Shown: positions 1 to 8,213 of the stretch, piece by piece
Position numbering within the stretch: position 1 is the stretch's first letter
Layout: each line of letters begins with the position of its first letter
Source: Halorhodospira halochloris
Lineage (GTDB): Bacteria > Pseudomonadota > Gammaproteobacteria > Nitrococcales > Halorhodospiraceae
Direction of reading: 5' to 3'
DNA: 64,000 bases
Assembly: GCF_002356555.2 (NCBI RefSeq)
Contig: NZ_AP017372.2
Span: forward strand, 1,714,501 to 1,778,500
Position numbers and translations under genes: made by a program
Notes under the pieces: model-generated
Databases searched by the model: none
What the model was told of the DNA's origin: nothing
The model's input: only the letters and a program-made list of their open reading frames with translations

Positions 1-141
1 GCTGCATGTGTCTATTCGGATCCTGCTGACTAAGCTGATAGGAAAACCAGGCGTTAGCTACGCCGCCCCCGCCCAAGACAAGTAATGCTCCAAAAAAAGC
101 ACCGCACCGTCAGATCTTTTAACTTTTATGGCGGATTTCAT
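1..141 (-). pseudogene. Third gene of curli-like operon, 5' part only, with a frameshift
   Basis: An ATG at 141 overlaps the TGA of the upstream csgE-like gene (ATGA), as in a translationally coupled operon. Translation gives MKSAIKVKRSDGAVLF, then in the literal frame soon reaches a stop. One extra T in the run of seven T (plus-strand A at 92-98) would restore a good membrane/signal segment, GALLVLGGGGVANAWF, that stays open to the window edge. So the gene carries a one-base deletion, needs slippage on the homopolymer, or there is a sequence error. Its position after csgE suggests csgF or another curli secretion gene, but the visible part is too short to identify. Confidence 0.5.
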
Positions 142-857
142 AGCTCCTCCCCAGCTAAATCAGGATCATAGCCGCCCATAAATCTTTGAGCTACGCGCTG
201 AGCAACTCGATCCGTCACTGGTGATATAGCTGCCTCAGCTACTTTTTCGGGTGATGGCTTATGTGGGCGTACATGCGCTGAAAACATCACTTGGCGTTCG
301 TATACTACTCTGATCAGAGTGCCTTGATTAAAGGCCGGTTGCTCCTCAATTGTCAGCACTCCGCGGATGTCATACACCCCATGAGCACTCCACAACGAGC
401 TGAACTCCCTGTAGAAACGATCACCAAGATGGGTAGTAGTCCGCCGTATCACAACATTACTTAGAGCATCTGCAAGGCCCTCTTGGACTCGCTCCAAGGG
501 AGCCAAGCTCTCTAATGGCTTCTGCTCTGACTCAAACCCCTGAGCAGGCGTGATTACGACGGCTACGCATAAACCTAGCCCTGTGGTTATACACCTGCGC
601 CAAACTACAACGGATGCCGTCCGGAGCGCATTTAAAAACTTCCCCCAGGGTCTCTCTAAAAACTCCGCCGTTGAGCCTAGCTGCCTTGGTATGGAGGGCT
701 CTGTAAATCCATCACCGGAGGCTTCATGGCGCCATCCTTGACGCCAACACCTCCACGCCAAGGCAGCTAGGCTCAACGGCGGAGTTTTTAGAGAAGTCCT
801 CCAAGACGGCCTAACTGATGCGTCATACAAGACAACATTAGTAGTCTTTGAAGACAT
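138..857 (-). CDS. csgE: CsgE-like curli assembly protein with a repeat-derived N-terminal part
   Basis: Residues from about 130 to 225 match the CsgE pattern: a THLGDRFYREFSSLW segment, then LTIEEQPAF and a VMFSAHVRP segment, as in the E. coli protein (GHDFYRAFSDKW, LTINERPSA, VIFQTFLFP). CsgE is a periplasmic accessory factor that works with the CsgG outer-membrane pore in curli subunit export. A hydrophobic signal-like stretch (TTGLGLCVAVVITPAQG) lies at about residues 91-107 instead of at the N terminus. The preceding ~80 residues are mostly translated from a palindromic repeat at 651-796. No ATG, GTG or TTG lies in frame between the repeat and the signal segment, so the repeat seems to have split the start from the signal peptide. 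The ORF start overlaps the end of the csgD-like gene by 20 nt. Confidence 0.7.
   Translation of the reverse strand: MSSKTTNVVLYDASVRPSWRTSLKTPPLSLAALAWRCWRQGWRHEASGDGFTEPSIPRQLGSTAEFLERPWGKFLNALRTASVVVWRRCITTGLGLCVAVVITPAQGFESEQKPLESLAPLERVQEGLADALSNVVIRRTTTHLGDRFYREFSSLWSAHGVYDIRGVLTIEEQPAFNQGTLIRVVYERQVMFSAHVRPHKPSPEKVAEAAISPVTDRVAQRVAQRFMGGYDPDLAGEEL
651..796. repeat. Palindromic element copy R1 (inside csgE 5' region)
   Basis: Perfect 37-bp inverted arms at 653-689 and 758-794; the variable arm segment reads TTGAGCCTAG next to CTGCCTTGG. The centre is in the GACGCC...ATCC orientation but somewhat diverged. A second left-end-like sequence (TTTAAAAACTTCCCCC) lies just outside at 631-646, suggesting an older copy beside it. 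Confidence 0.85.
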
Positions 858-1698
858 TTTGGCGAGCCCACATAGCCGCTTCGACCCGATTGCTTACTCC
901 GAGTTTGCGGTAAAGATTATAGATATGCGTTTTAACCGTATGCTTGCTTACGTAAAGCTTAGTAGCGATAGCTTCATTACTTGCGCCTTCACCGAGAGCC
1001 TTGAGCACAGCAAGTTCTTTCTCGGTAAGTAAATCAACTTGTTGACTTTCAAAAGGCCTGCTGTACTGCTTGCGGGTTCTATCGAGATAGCGATGCAGTG
1101 CTACGCGAGGGAACCAGTACTCGCCACTCAGCATCGCATCTATCCCTCGTATAAGTTGCTCTGGGGAAGCATCTTCGCGAAATATCCCAACTAAACCATC
1201 TATGCGCAGATAGGGCTCTACATTCATGCCTAGTGGAATGTTGATCAATGCCGAAAAAACTTTTTGCTGTGCCAGCGCAGACAGGCCCTGCACAAAATAT
1301 AAGCTTTCTAACTCAAATCCAGTAGAGCATGTATCGACAAGCAACAGAGCTGGCGCATTTTTGCGCACGTATGCCTCTAATTTTTCAATAGTAATAGAAT
1401 TGCAGTTACAGGCCAGCGACGAATTGATATGCTCAGCAAGTAACAGATTGTGTAGGCCTTCCTGACCAACTAGGTAGACTAAGGGCTTTTGACTCACATC
1501 ACTTTCTCCAACCCCACCAAAAACGTAACCATGATGTTTGCTGCCTCTCTCCTGGTCCAGTAGCGCAAAAACTGCCCCCCCCGCTTCTACCCGCATGGCT
1601 TCATCCTCCAGGATCAACAGTTTAGATCGAAATTTGCCGTCTACACAGGTCAAACTAACCACCTGGTAAGTATAGTTCAAATGCCACACAAAAAACAC
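838..1698 (-). CDS. csgD: CsgD-like LuxR-family transcriptional regulator
   Basis: The 286-residue product ends in a LuxR/FixJ helix-turn-helix (about residues 223-280: LLTEKELAVLKALGEGASNEAIA, then KHTVKTHIYNLYRKLGV), closely resembling the CsgD C terminus (LLTHREKEILNKL, NTVKTHLYNLFKKI). Upstream is a receiver-like domain with the MLSGEYWFP segment that matches CsgD's VLRGECYFT. CsgD activates curli and biofilm matrix genes and in enterobacteria responds to the c-di-GMP state. Here it is the first gene of a minus-strand unit followed by csgE. The true start may be later than 1698 (an in-frame ATG follows at residue 35). I am confident of the family; direct control of the neighbouring curli genes is inferred. 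Confidence 0.72.
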   Translation of the reverse strand: MFFVWHLNYTYQVVSLTCVDGKFRSKLLILEDEAMRVEAGGAVFALLDQERGSKHHGYVFGGVGESDVSQKPLVYLVGQEGLHNLLLAEHINSSLACNCNSITIEKLEAYVRKNAPALLLVDTCSTGFELESLYFVQGLSALAQQKVFSALINIPLGMNVEPYLRIDGLVGIFREDASPEQLIRGIDAMLSGEYWFPRVALHRYLDRTRKQYSRPFESQQVDLLTEKELAVLKALGEGASNEAIATKLYVSKHTVKTHIYNLYRKLGVSNRVEAAMWARQNVFKDY

Positions 1699-1740
1699 AA
1701 CATATTAGTTTCAAAAAAATGCCTTACACCACCCCCAAAA

Positions 1741-1782
1741 GAGGCGCCTAATAATTTTAGGTGAGACTATTAGCCGCGCCTC
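1741..1782. promoter_or_regulatory. Inverted repeat in the csgD upstream region
   Basis: GAGGCGC plus CTAATA pairs with TATTAG plus GCGCCTC, a 13-bp stem with a 2-nt bulge and 14-nt loop. It lies 43 bp upstream of the csgD-like ORF, between divergent genes. It could be a leader hairpin, an operator or a terminator; the T-rich stretch after it lies on the plus-strand side, where no gene ends. Confidence 0.4.
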
Positions 1783-1892
1783 TCATACTTTTTTCTAAGT
1801 TTTTTGGTCTCTCTTCTTTGGAGTGCACGCCCACCACCTGAGTGCCTCCTAAGGTACTGCTAAACCCCGTTTGAGGTTACCTGTTGCAATCC

Positions 1893-1921
1893 TTGCATAT
1901 CTATGCAATAGTTATTATATT
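1893..1921 (+). promoter_or_regulatory. Candidate sigma-70 promoter overlapped by an operator-like palindrome
   Basis: TTGCAT (1893-1898), a 17-nt spacer and TATATT (1916-1921) precede the VKOR-family gene by about 45 bp. A perfect inverted repeat TTGCATA-TC-TATGCAA (1893-1908) covers the -35 box, as expected of a repressor operator. Confidence 0.4.
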
Positions 1922-1967
1922 AGCACATATGCATACACCATTGCTCGCACTAGTTACGGAGGCAACT

Positions 1968-2597
1968 ATGGCTACTGAGAACACAGCTAGCAGACCCGAA
2001 GGCTTCACCACAAACTGGGAATACTCGCCCAGCGTATCCAGCTTATTCGGCACGTTTATGGGGGTAGCCGTATTCGGCTGGCTGGTAAGCGTATTCCTGA
2101 GCGTAATCCACTTCTGGGCCCTGCCTCAGATACCAGAAGGAGCCGAGGTGGCGGGTAGCCTCAAGGTTATCATGAGTGACTGGGGATATGTGCTGGGAGT
2201 TCCCTTGGCCACCCTCGGTGCGCTCTACTACTTGGCTACAATAGCCTTAGCGGCTTGGTGGTTCGATACGCGCCACCCGCTGATAATCAAGATACTCACC
2301 CCGATAACTGCTACCGGGGTAATCGCCTCAGCCTACTTCGTCTGGCTGCAGTTAGTACCGATCGGCGAGATCTGCCCATTCTGCATGATTTCCGCTGCTG
2401 CGACTGTTGTGCTCTTTGCGCTGGAGCTGATGATCCTCCGCGCCAGCGATGCACCCAGCGCCAAGGAGCTATGGCAAGATGCGGGCAACCTCTGGCAACA
2501 AAGTGCCATGAAGTGGCCGATGCTGCTGCTCAGCGTCGGGGGATTAACCCTGTTGGTGGTATGGGCGGCGACTTTCGCACCTGTACCTGGCACCTGA
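1968..2597 (+). CDS. VKOR-family membrane protein
   Basis: A 209-residue protein with about five membrane spans and a CPFC pair (C136, C139) at the end of one span, the redox motif of vitamin K epoxide reductase homologues, which pass electrons from periplasmic thiols to quinone. The LGVPLATLGALYY segment and the conserved Ser of MSDWGYVLGVP are also typical. The upstream loop cysteine pair that VKOR proteins use to shuttle electrons is missing (no Cys before CPFC). ATG 1968 is chosen over an ATG 84 nt upstream because a GGAGG site (1958-1962) precedes it. It is a stand-alone gene with its own terminator. Confidence 0.72.
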   Translation: MATENTASRPEGFTTNWEYSPSVSSLFGTFMGVAVFGWLVSVFLSVIHFWALPQIPEGAEVAGSLKVIMSDWGYVLGVPLATLGALYYLATIALAAWWFDTRHPLIIKILTPITATGVIASAYFVWLQLVPIGEICPFCMISAAATVVLFALELMILRASDAPSAKELWQDAGNLWQQSAMKWPMLLLSVGGLTLLVVWAATFAPVPGT

Positions 2598-2613
2598 GAT
2601 GGCCGCCACCCTG

Positions 2614-2650
2614 CCGCGTGAGCAGTTCCCTGCTCTCGCGGTTGTTTTTT
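2614..2650 (+). terminator. Rho-independent terminator after the VKOR gene
   Basis: CCGCGTGAGCAG (2614-2625) and CTGCTCTCGCGG (2630-2641) form a near-perfect stem with a TTCC loop, followed by TTGTTTTTT. It starts 17 nt after the stop codon. Confidence 0.85.
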
Positions 2651-2670
2651 CAACGCCAGGGATGGAAACT

Positions 2671-2806
2671 TCTATAAACTTCCCCGGCGCCATCTTCTGT
2701 CCCGGCGTGGAGGACGCCGTGAATCCAACTCTGGAGGCTTCATGGCGCCATCCCCAGGCGCCATGAGCTCCACAGAAGATGGCGCCGGGGAAGCTTTAGA
2801 GGCGCC
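2671..2806. repeat. Palindromic element copy R2
   Basis: Left arm 2671-2700 and right arm 2772-2800, with the variable segment GGCGCCATCTT. The centre is in the GACGCC orientation. The right arm has lost the CACACCGGGG portion, so the copy is asymmetric. An isolated left-end-like remnant (GGGAACCGCTAAA) lies at about 2891-2903. Confidence 0.8.
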
Positions 2807-2948
2807 CTAAAGAGCTACAACGGCGCCTGCGATAAAAAGCAGCGGAGCTTAAAAGTTTTTTACAATCTTCTATTAAGCCAGGTTAGTAAAGGGAACCGCT
2901 AAAGGCTGCTTAGACCGAATATTAAGCTCCCAAAACAATAGATTTTGA

Positions 2949-2978
2949 TTGACAGCTCACGCTCTGACCAAGTATATT
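2949..2978 (+). promoter_or_regulatory. Candidate sigma-70 promoter for the GGDEF gene
   Basis: TTGACA (2949-2954), 18-nt spacer, TATATT (2973-2978). The next plus-strand gene starts at 3290, so a transcript would have a leader of about 300 nt that contains palindromic copy R3. Nothing else recognisable lies in 2811-3113. Confidence 0.45.
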
Positions 2979-3113
2979 TTAGGTCGGGGTATGCGGATTA
3001 TCAAATAGACTAGCCAGCTCTATTTTTAAAGGCACTGCCGTTGTGCCAAATTGTATTCCCGGTTAGGTTATTGGCACCACGGAGAGCGACTAAAACATAT
3101 TGCAGCATTCCAT

Positions 3114-3266
3114 GGGGAACTCCTAAAACTCCCCACTGAGCCTAGAACTGCCCCGGTGTGTAAATCTTTTGACGCCAGAGATGCTGCCACGAAGCCTCCA
3201 GGGATGGGCTCACGGCGTCCTCCACACCGGAGCAGCCAGTCTTAGTGGGGAGTTTTTAGAAGCTCC
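3114..3266. repeat. Palindromic element copy R3
   Basis: Ends GGGGAACTCCTAAAACTCCC and GGGGAGTTTTTAGAAGCTCC; the inner arms pair at CGGTGTG/CACACCGG. The middle of the arms has drifted and no longer pairs fully. The centre is in the GCCTCCAGGGATGG orientation. It sits directly before the GGDEF gene. Confidence 0.75.
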
Positions 3267-3289
3267 TCATGGCAGCGGGGGGAGATAGC

Positions 3290-4474
3290 ATGGAGCTCCA
3301 TTACTCGACATTGGGGCTCGTCCTCTGGACAGTCAGCATAATTGCCACCGCCGTACTGGTAATTGTCTGGCGTATTAATCGCAATGAGCGGGGACCGGCA
3401 CTGTGGGCCGCCAGCTGCTTATTTATGGCGTTTAGCTTCATTCCGCTATGGTTCAAAGAGGACCTAGTAAGTGGACTGCTGCTAGTCAACAACATCGCGA
3501 GTGCCTTGGCAGTATTGCTGCTTCTCGAAGGCGTTTTACGCTTTAAGGGACTAGGAAACGAACATCGCAGGCTACCCTGGCATGGGGCGTACATGGCAGT
3601 TCTGGCTAGCCTTATCTATCTTGCTATCGCCATTGAAAACCACCAACTGCGCTACCTAATATTAGATGCCAATATAGCCGCTATACTCATCCTCACCGCC
3701 TTCTTTCTAGCCTGGCGCAGCACGGGGCTAGAACGACTACTGTACAGTTGCACAGCCGCGGCATTTGTATTCCTGGCAGCTGCGGTATTATACCGCTGGG
3801 GGCAAGCAGCTACCGGCGTCATCACACCGGATGATCGGGTCAACGAGGCTAGCCAATTAATCATCTTCGCCAGCATACCCTGGATGCTGGCCTGGACGTA
3901 CGGCCTGACCATAGCTGCCAACCTGCGCGCACAACGCACCATAGAACATATGGCGCAGCACGACCCGCTGACTGGGCTAGCAAACCGGCGTTTTTTGAGC
4001 GCAACCATGGAACGGATGACGCTGCGTTGTAAACGCAGCGCCGAGGCACAGCAACATGGCTTTGGGGTGGTCGCCCTCGATGTGAATGGCTTCAAAGAGA
4101 TTAACGATAAATACGGTCACGCATTTGGTGACACGGCCCTGACCACGCTGGCACAGTTGCTAGTCAACGCCCTGCGCCCCGAGGATGAGGTCGTGCGCCT
4201 AGGTGGAGATGAGTTTATTCTCCTGCTCCGCGGGGTATCCGACCGGGCGGATCTGGATAGGCTCTGTGGACGAGTTCTGGAGGTATTGGCAACACCGACA
4301 CCCATCAAGGGCTGTATGGCCAGATTTTCGGTCAGCATGGGCAGTTCACTCTGCCCGCATGACGGCACCAATGCCGAGCAACTAATAGCGCTAGCCGACC
4401 AGCGCATGTACGCCAGCAAGACGGATAAACAAGCCGACTCTGCAGTTTGGTCGGCGGTACCCACAGAGTGCTGA
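3290..4474 (+). CDS. Membrane-bound diguanylate cyclase (GGDEF)
   Basis: About six membrane helices in the first 210 residues are followed by a GGDEF domain starting at HDPLTGLANRRFL. The active-site GGDEF is at residues 305-309, and an RPED inhibitory-site motif lies exactly five residues before it, so the enzyme should make c-di-GMP from two GTP and be product-inhibited. Start ATG 3290 has a GGGGGGAG ribosome site; the ATG at 3269 abuts the palindromic element and is less likely. The gene converges on the hybrid kinase gene. The signal sensed by the membrane part is unknown. Confidence 0.88.
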   Translation: MELHYSTLGLVLWTVSIIATAVLVIVWRINRNERGPALWAASCLFMAFSFIPLWFKEDLVSGLLLVNNIASALAVLLLLEGVLRFKGLGNEHRRLPWHGAYMAVLASLIYLAIAIENHQLRYLILDANIAAILILTAFFLAWRSTGLERLLYSCTAAAFVFLAAAVLYRWGQAATGVITPDDRVNEASQLIIFASIPWMLAWTYGLTIAANLRAQRTIEHMAQHDPLTGLANRRFLSATMERMTLRCKRSAEAQQHGFGVVALDVNGFKEINDKYGHAFGDTALTTLAQLLVNALRPEDEVVRLGGDEFILLLRGVSDRADLDRLCGRVLEVLATPTPIKGCMARFSVSMGSSLCPHDGTNAEQLIALADQRMYASKTDKQADSAVWSAVPTEC

Positions 4475-4549
4475 CTGCAGCATGTCCTGTTGGAAGGCTG
4501 TCATAGCAGGAGTATGACGGAAGTTCCGCATGACGGCGCCAAGCTCTAC

Positions 4550-6940
4550 TCAGTTAAAGCGCCGCAGCACTTCGACTAGCTCCTTAATCTCGAGCGGCTT
4601 GTGCAAGTAGTCATCTACATCAAGACTCTCTTCTGCGTTTGGCCTATCCCCAGGGGCATACCCAGAGAGGATGATTAGTGGTGTACGGGTCAAGCAGTTT
4701 GCCTGCTCATGTTCGCGCACGGCAGACACTAGATCTTTGCCGCTTAGCCTGGGCAGTGCCAGGTCGGTAAACACAATATCGAATTCGGCATCCTGCCAGA
4801 CGCTCAGCGCCTGCTCGCCGTTAAATGCCCCAGTCACCTCGGCACCTAGCTGCTCGAGCAATGTTCTGAATAGCATAGCGCTAACTGGTTCATCTTCAAC
4901 TATAAGAACTTTGAGTCCCGCGCCCGGGTACACTACGCTGTACTCATTAGCTGCTATCTGAGCAGAGCCGCAATCACTAAAGACCGGTTCATTGGCCTTT
5001 TGTCGACTTACATTAGCGACACTATCTGCATCCTCACCATGATATGCCGTATAACCGGATGAGTATGTAAAAGGCACCTTAAAGTAGAAAGTCGACCCCT
5101 CTCCGGGGAGACTATTCAGCCACAGACTACCTCCCATCTGTTTGAGCAGCTCACGGCTTATTGAAAGACCGAGACCAAACCCACGATTTCCTGCGCCAGC
5201 GCTAGCCGCAAGATCACCGGGTTTTTCTTGCTCAAAGGCATCGAGAATTGCCTGTTGGCGTTGCGGAGCTATCCCAGCGCCGGTATCCCTAACCGCAAAG
5301 CGCAAAACCTGCGGCTCAGACTGGGTTACTTCTACCTGCACTGAGCCTTGATCAGTAAATTTAATAGCGTTAATGACTAAATTGGCTAGAACCTGACCTA
5401 AGCGCAGGCGATCTACCTCTACCCTCTCAGGAACACCGGCATCAATATGATGGCTCAACTCCAAGTCTTTCTCTTTCGCTTGCACACCGAAAAGCTGCAT
5501 CTGCTCGTCCAAAAAGTAGTGCAAACTTAACGATTCGTAGTTGAGTTCGACGTAGCCGGCCTCTGAGCGGGCCATGAGCAGCAAGGTGTCAAGCAGGCCA
5601 AGGGATTGCATTGCGGCACTGCGACAGAGTTGTAGCTGATGCACTTGCCATGGAGTGAGGGGCGTCGCCAATAGCGACTCCATAACGCCAAGCATCGCAC
5701 TTAGCGGTGTACGCATATCGTGGCTAATGGCATGCAGATAAAAGGTCTTCGACTTAAGGGCTTGCTGCAACTGCTGTTGCAGGGCCATAAAGGGTGAGAC
5801 ATCTCGAGCAGTTCCGACGCTACGAGCTACTTCGCCTTGCTCGTTGTAGATAGGCATGCACCGCGCATGAAGCCAGCACTGCTCATTGGTATCAGGTCTT
5901 ATGAAGCGAAAAACCTCATCAAAGTACGCCCCGCCCCCAGCGCTATCATTGACCTTGGCCGCTATTGCCTCCCGGTCATCTGGGTGAATATGATCTATGA
6001 AGCCGTCAGGGTTGGCATAAGCGCTTTCCCGCGTCAGGCCGGTTTGACGTTCAAACGCCGGATTGAGATAGAGCATCTTATCCGCGGTTCGAACCCAAAA
6101 TATCTCATCGATATTCTCGGCCATTTCCCGAAACCGTTTCTCGCTATCACGCAAAGCTTGCTCGGCCTGGCGACGCTCGGTCGTATCAATCCCAACCGCC
6201 TGGAAATAGATTAGCTCTGCGTTCTCATCGAAGTAGGCCTTATTGGTCCAGTGGATCCAGCGCATCTCACCGTCAGCACGCTGCTGAGCAAGCTCTACTG
6301 AGTGGACTGGCTCCTGAGGCGTGAACCGAGCAAGGTAGCAACGGGCGACTTCGCGCTCCTGAGCCGGAATCATTGCCATCCAGCGCCGCCCTATCATCTG
6401 CTCAGGGGCGCAGCCAAAGAAGTCGGCTTGCGCCTGGTTAACGAATAGAATCGTGGTGTCAGGTCGATACCGGCCTATTAAGTGAGGGTGATTCTCCACC
6501 AACTCACGATGCTCGCGCTCAAGACGTTTACGCTCTGAGATATCGTGAAAGGATACCACTGCACCGCTGATGCGACGGTGTTCATCAAACAGCGCTGCGG
6601 CATGTATCGTCACCTCCAAAATGCCGCCATCTCGGCGCACAAAGTAATCTTCCTCAGCCTGAGAGGGCTCTCCGGTACGCAAGGCATGCAAGGTTGGGCA
6701 TGTTTTAGGGCCACTAGTAAAATTCGCATGACACGCCCTGCCATGAATAAGGTCGTGGCTATACTTGCCTAACAGGTCATCTGGTCGCTCATAGCCCATC
6801 AGATTACAAGCGGCTGGATTGAGGTAAGTGAAGTTGCCCTGCACATCCACGCAAAATACACCTTCAGGCAAACTATCGATAACCTGACTGGATAAGCAGG
6901 CTGTACCACATAGCCCCCCATAGCTGTCCGAATGCGCCAT
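4550..6940 (-). CDS. Hybrid sensor histidine kinase with three PAS domains and a receiver
   Basis: 796 residues. PAS domains lie at about 15-135, 145-255 and 265-380, each ending in a DxxxR/TTER-type linker. The kinase core has phospho-acceptor H407 in AISHDMRTPL, an N box LVINAIKF, and glycine-rich DTGAGI and GFGLGLSI boxes. A C-terminal receiver has its phospho-acceptor at D726 (VFTDLALPR) and a conserved KP pair near the end. No membrane span is seen, so the sensor is probably cytosolic. The first PAS has several cysteines (RACHANF, KTCPTL) that might hold a cofactor. A Ner-like regulator gene lies 22 nt upstream on the same strand and probably shares the transcript. The output partner is not visible. 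Confidence 0.88.
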   Translation of the reverse strand: MAHSDSYGGLCGTACLSSQVIDSLPEGVFCVDVQGNFTYLNPAACNLMGYERPDDLLGKYSHDLIHGRACHANFTSGPKTCPTLHALRTGEPSQAEEDYFVRRDGGILEVTIHAAALFDEHRRISGAVVSFHDISERKRLEREHRELVENHPHLIGRYRPDTTILFVNQAQADFFGCAPEQMIGRRWMAMIPAQEREVARCYLARFTPQEPVHSVELAQQRADGEMRWIHWTNKAYFDENAELIYFQAVGIDTTERRQAEQALRDSEKRFREMAENIDEIFWVRTADKMLYLNPAFERQTGLTRESAYANPDGFIDHIHPDDREAIAAKVNDSAGGGAYFDEVFRFIRPDTNEQCWLHARCMPIYNEQGEVARSVGTARDVSPFMALQQQLQQALKSKTFYLHAISHDMRTPLSAMLGVMESLLATPLTPWQVHQLQLCRSAAMQSLGLLDTLLLMARSEAGYVELNYESLSLHYFLDEQMQLFGVQAKEKDLELSHHIDAGVPERVEVDRLRLGQVLANLVINAIKFTDQGSVQVEVTQSEPQVLRFAVRDTGAGIAPQRQQAILDAFEQEKPGDLAASAGAGNRGFGLGLSISRELLKQMGGSLWLNSLPGEGSTFYFKVPFTYSSGYTAYHGEDADSVANVSRQKANEPVFSDCGSAQIAANEYSVVYPGAGLKVLIVEDEPVSAMLFRTLLEQLGAEVTGAFNGEQALSVWQDAEFDIVFTDLALPRLSGKDLVSAVREHEQANCLTRTPLIILSGYAPGDRPNAEESLDVDDYLHKPLEIKELVEVLRRFN

Positions 6941-6962
6941 CTTGCCCCCCTGCAGATGCTAA

Positions 6963-7250
6963 TCAAGATTTTTTAGTAGTGCCTTTTCGATGATACTTGT
7001 ACCCACTGGTGCTATTATCGAAAACATATCGGCTGGGCCATATAGTCTTTGGCTCTACTCCGATCGCCGACGCGATCAGACGCTCGCCCTTCGGCCAGGG
7101 CCGGGTCAGTGCCGTAGCGAGTGTGGTAGGTGAAGAGTAACCGTGGTGGGTAGCTAGGCTGCGCAGACTCCACCCGGATTTACGCAGTGCCGCGACTATG
7201 TCAGCACGATGCCAGTCCTGCGGTAGTTTTTGGTTTTTCTTTTCATACAT
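6963..7250 (-). CDS. Ner-like (Nlp/SfsB family) DNA-binding protein
   Basis: The 95-residue product fits the Mu Ner / Nlp family: DWHRADIVAALRKSGWSLRSLATHHGYS forms the helix-turn-helix, then RPWPKGERLIASAIGV and TIWPSRY, the usual C-terminal signature. Phage Ner is a repressor; bacterial Nlp/SfsB proteins are regulators. There are no phage genes nearby, so this is a chromosomal family member. It precedes the hybrid kinase gene by 22 nt and may regulate it or itself. The ribosome site is weak. Confidence 0.75.
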   Translation of the reverse strand: MYEKKNQKLPQDWHRADIVAALRKSGWSLRSLATHHGYSSPTTLATALTRPWPKGERLIASAIGVEPKTIWPSRYVFDNSTSGYKYHRKGTTKKS

Positions 7251-7572
7251 GTGATACTGCTCTTACTTAACAAGCTATCATATTGGGAACAATAAGGATG
7301 TATCTGCTCTTCTCCCCTACATCATATATGAGATAAGACAGGAGTGCCAAAATAACATCAACTAAACCATAAATGTATATGGACAAAAATCAAAGCAGCG
7401 CACCCAAAACCCTCAAAACCGCTACCGCTAACGGTTATATCAGGTGCGGCATAGGAGCGCGGACAGATAAGGTAGATGAAGGTGTTATACCGTCACTTTG
7501 CCGCGCGTCTGGAATTACACTGCAGGGAGGAATTCAATAACTTTATCGATTTGGTTATATAATGAAACAGAG
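7251..7572. other. Gene-poor AT-rich spacer
   Basis: No convincing gene is seen. A 55-codon plus-strand ORF (7373-7540) has no ribosome site and a nondescript product. The region holds the upstream side of the Ner-like gene and its promoter presumably lies here. Confidence 0.4.
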
Positions 7573-7717
7573 CCCCTGCCCCCACCCTGAGCCGCTTAGT
7601 TGCCTCGGCGTGGAGGTCTTGGTGCCCCATGGGATGGCACCATAAAACCTTCAGGTATGGACTCGCGGCGCCCTCTAAACCGTTACAACGAAGCGACTCA
7701 GGTGGGAGGCGAGAGAC
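7573..7717. repeat. Palindromic element copy R4 (diverged)
   Basis: Arms around 7581-7602 and 7687-7707 pair imperfectly (CCTGAGCCGCTTAGTTG against CAACGAAGCGACTCAGG). The centre is in the GGTCTTGGTGCC orientation with several substitutions. This is an older copy downstream of phhB. Confidence 0.7.
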
Positions 7718-7758
7718 ACCCCCCCCTGCCCTCAATTCTCTCTTTGCCGGCGCCCCCC

Positions 7759-8082
7759 CTATAGCTGGTCAATCTTCGCGGCCAAGATAAAGTCGTTCTC
7801 GTGAAGCCCACCTATTTTGTGAGTGTGAACCCAGATCTCGGCGTATCCATAGCCAAGGACTATATCAGGATGATGGTCTTGCCCTTCGGCGGTTTCAGCA
7901 ACTCGGTTCACAAAGGATACGGCAGCCATAAAATCGCGAAATTTGAAGTTGCGGAAAATACGCTTACCTGCTTCATCAATGGACCAGCCGGGCAACTCCT
8001 GGAGCATTTCATTAGCCTGGGAATAATCCATGGGTAAATCGCCACCCTGACATGGAACGCAGTTCCTCGTGGCAAGATTCAT
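7759..8082 (-). CDS. phhB: Pterin-4-alpha-carbinolamine dehydratase
   Basis: The 107-residue product has the family signature: LPGWSIDEAGKRIFRNFKFRDFMAAVSFVNRVA, then EGQDHHPDIVLGYGYAEIWVHTH with the catalytic histidines, and GGLHENDFILAAKID. The enzyme dehydrates 4a-hydroxytetrahydropterin to regenerate the cofactor of aromatic amino acid hydroxylases. No hydroxylase gene (phhA) is adjacent, so it may have a recycling or housekeeping role. ATG 8082 is preceded by GGAGG; an in-frame GTG 12 nt upstream lies within that ribosome site. Confidence 0.92.
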   Translation of the reverse strand: MNLATRNCVPCQGGDLPMDYSQANEMLQELPGWSIDEAGKRIFRNFKFRDFMAAVSFVNRVAETAEGQDHHPDIVLGYGYAEIWVHTHKIGGLHENDFILAAKIDQL

Positions 8083-8213
8083 AGGCACCTCCACTGCAAA
8101 AAGGCCCCTTCTAACAGCTTTCTTCTAGCGCATCAAAGTGTGATCGGAATACAGCTGTGACTCACAGCTTGCGGGAAATAGCGGTGAAGGTAACGGCATG
8201 CTATTGACCATAA

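Noticed and set aside
2255-2677. Open frames within real genes and across the repeats (for example 7493-7735, 14803-15087)
   Set aside because: They are shadows of other genes or read-through of GC-rich palindrome arms; the RRPPHR- and WRSWRQGWRHE-type peptides recur only because the repeat recurs.
6963-7250. Ner-like protein as sign of a Mu-type prophage
   Set aside because: No transposase, capsid or other phage genes nearby; the protein fits the chromosomal Nlp/SfsB family.
7373-7540. A 55-codon plus-strand ORF in the spacer after the Ner-like gene
   Set aside because: No ribosome site, low-complexity product and no recognisable family.
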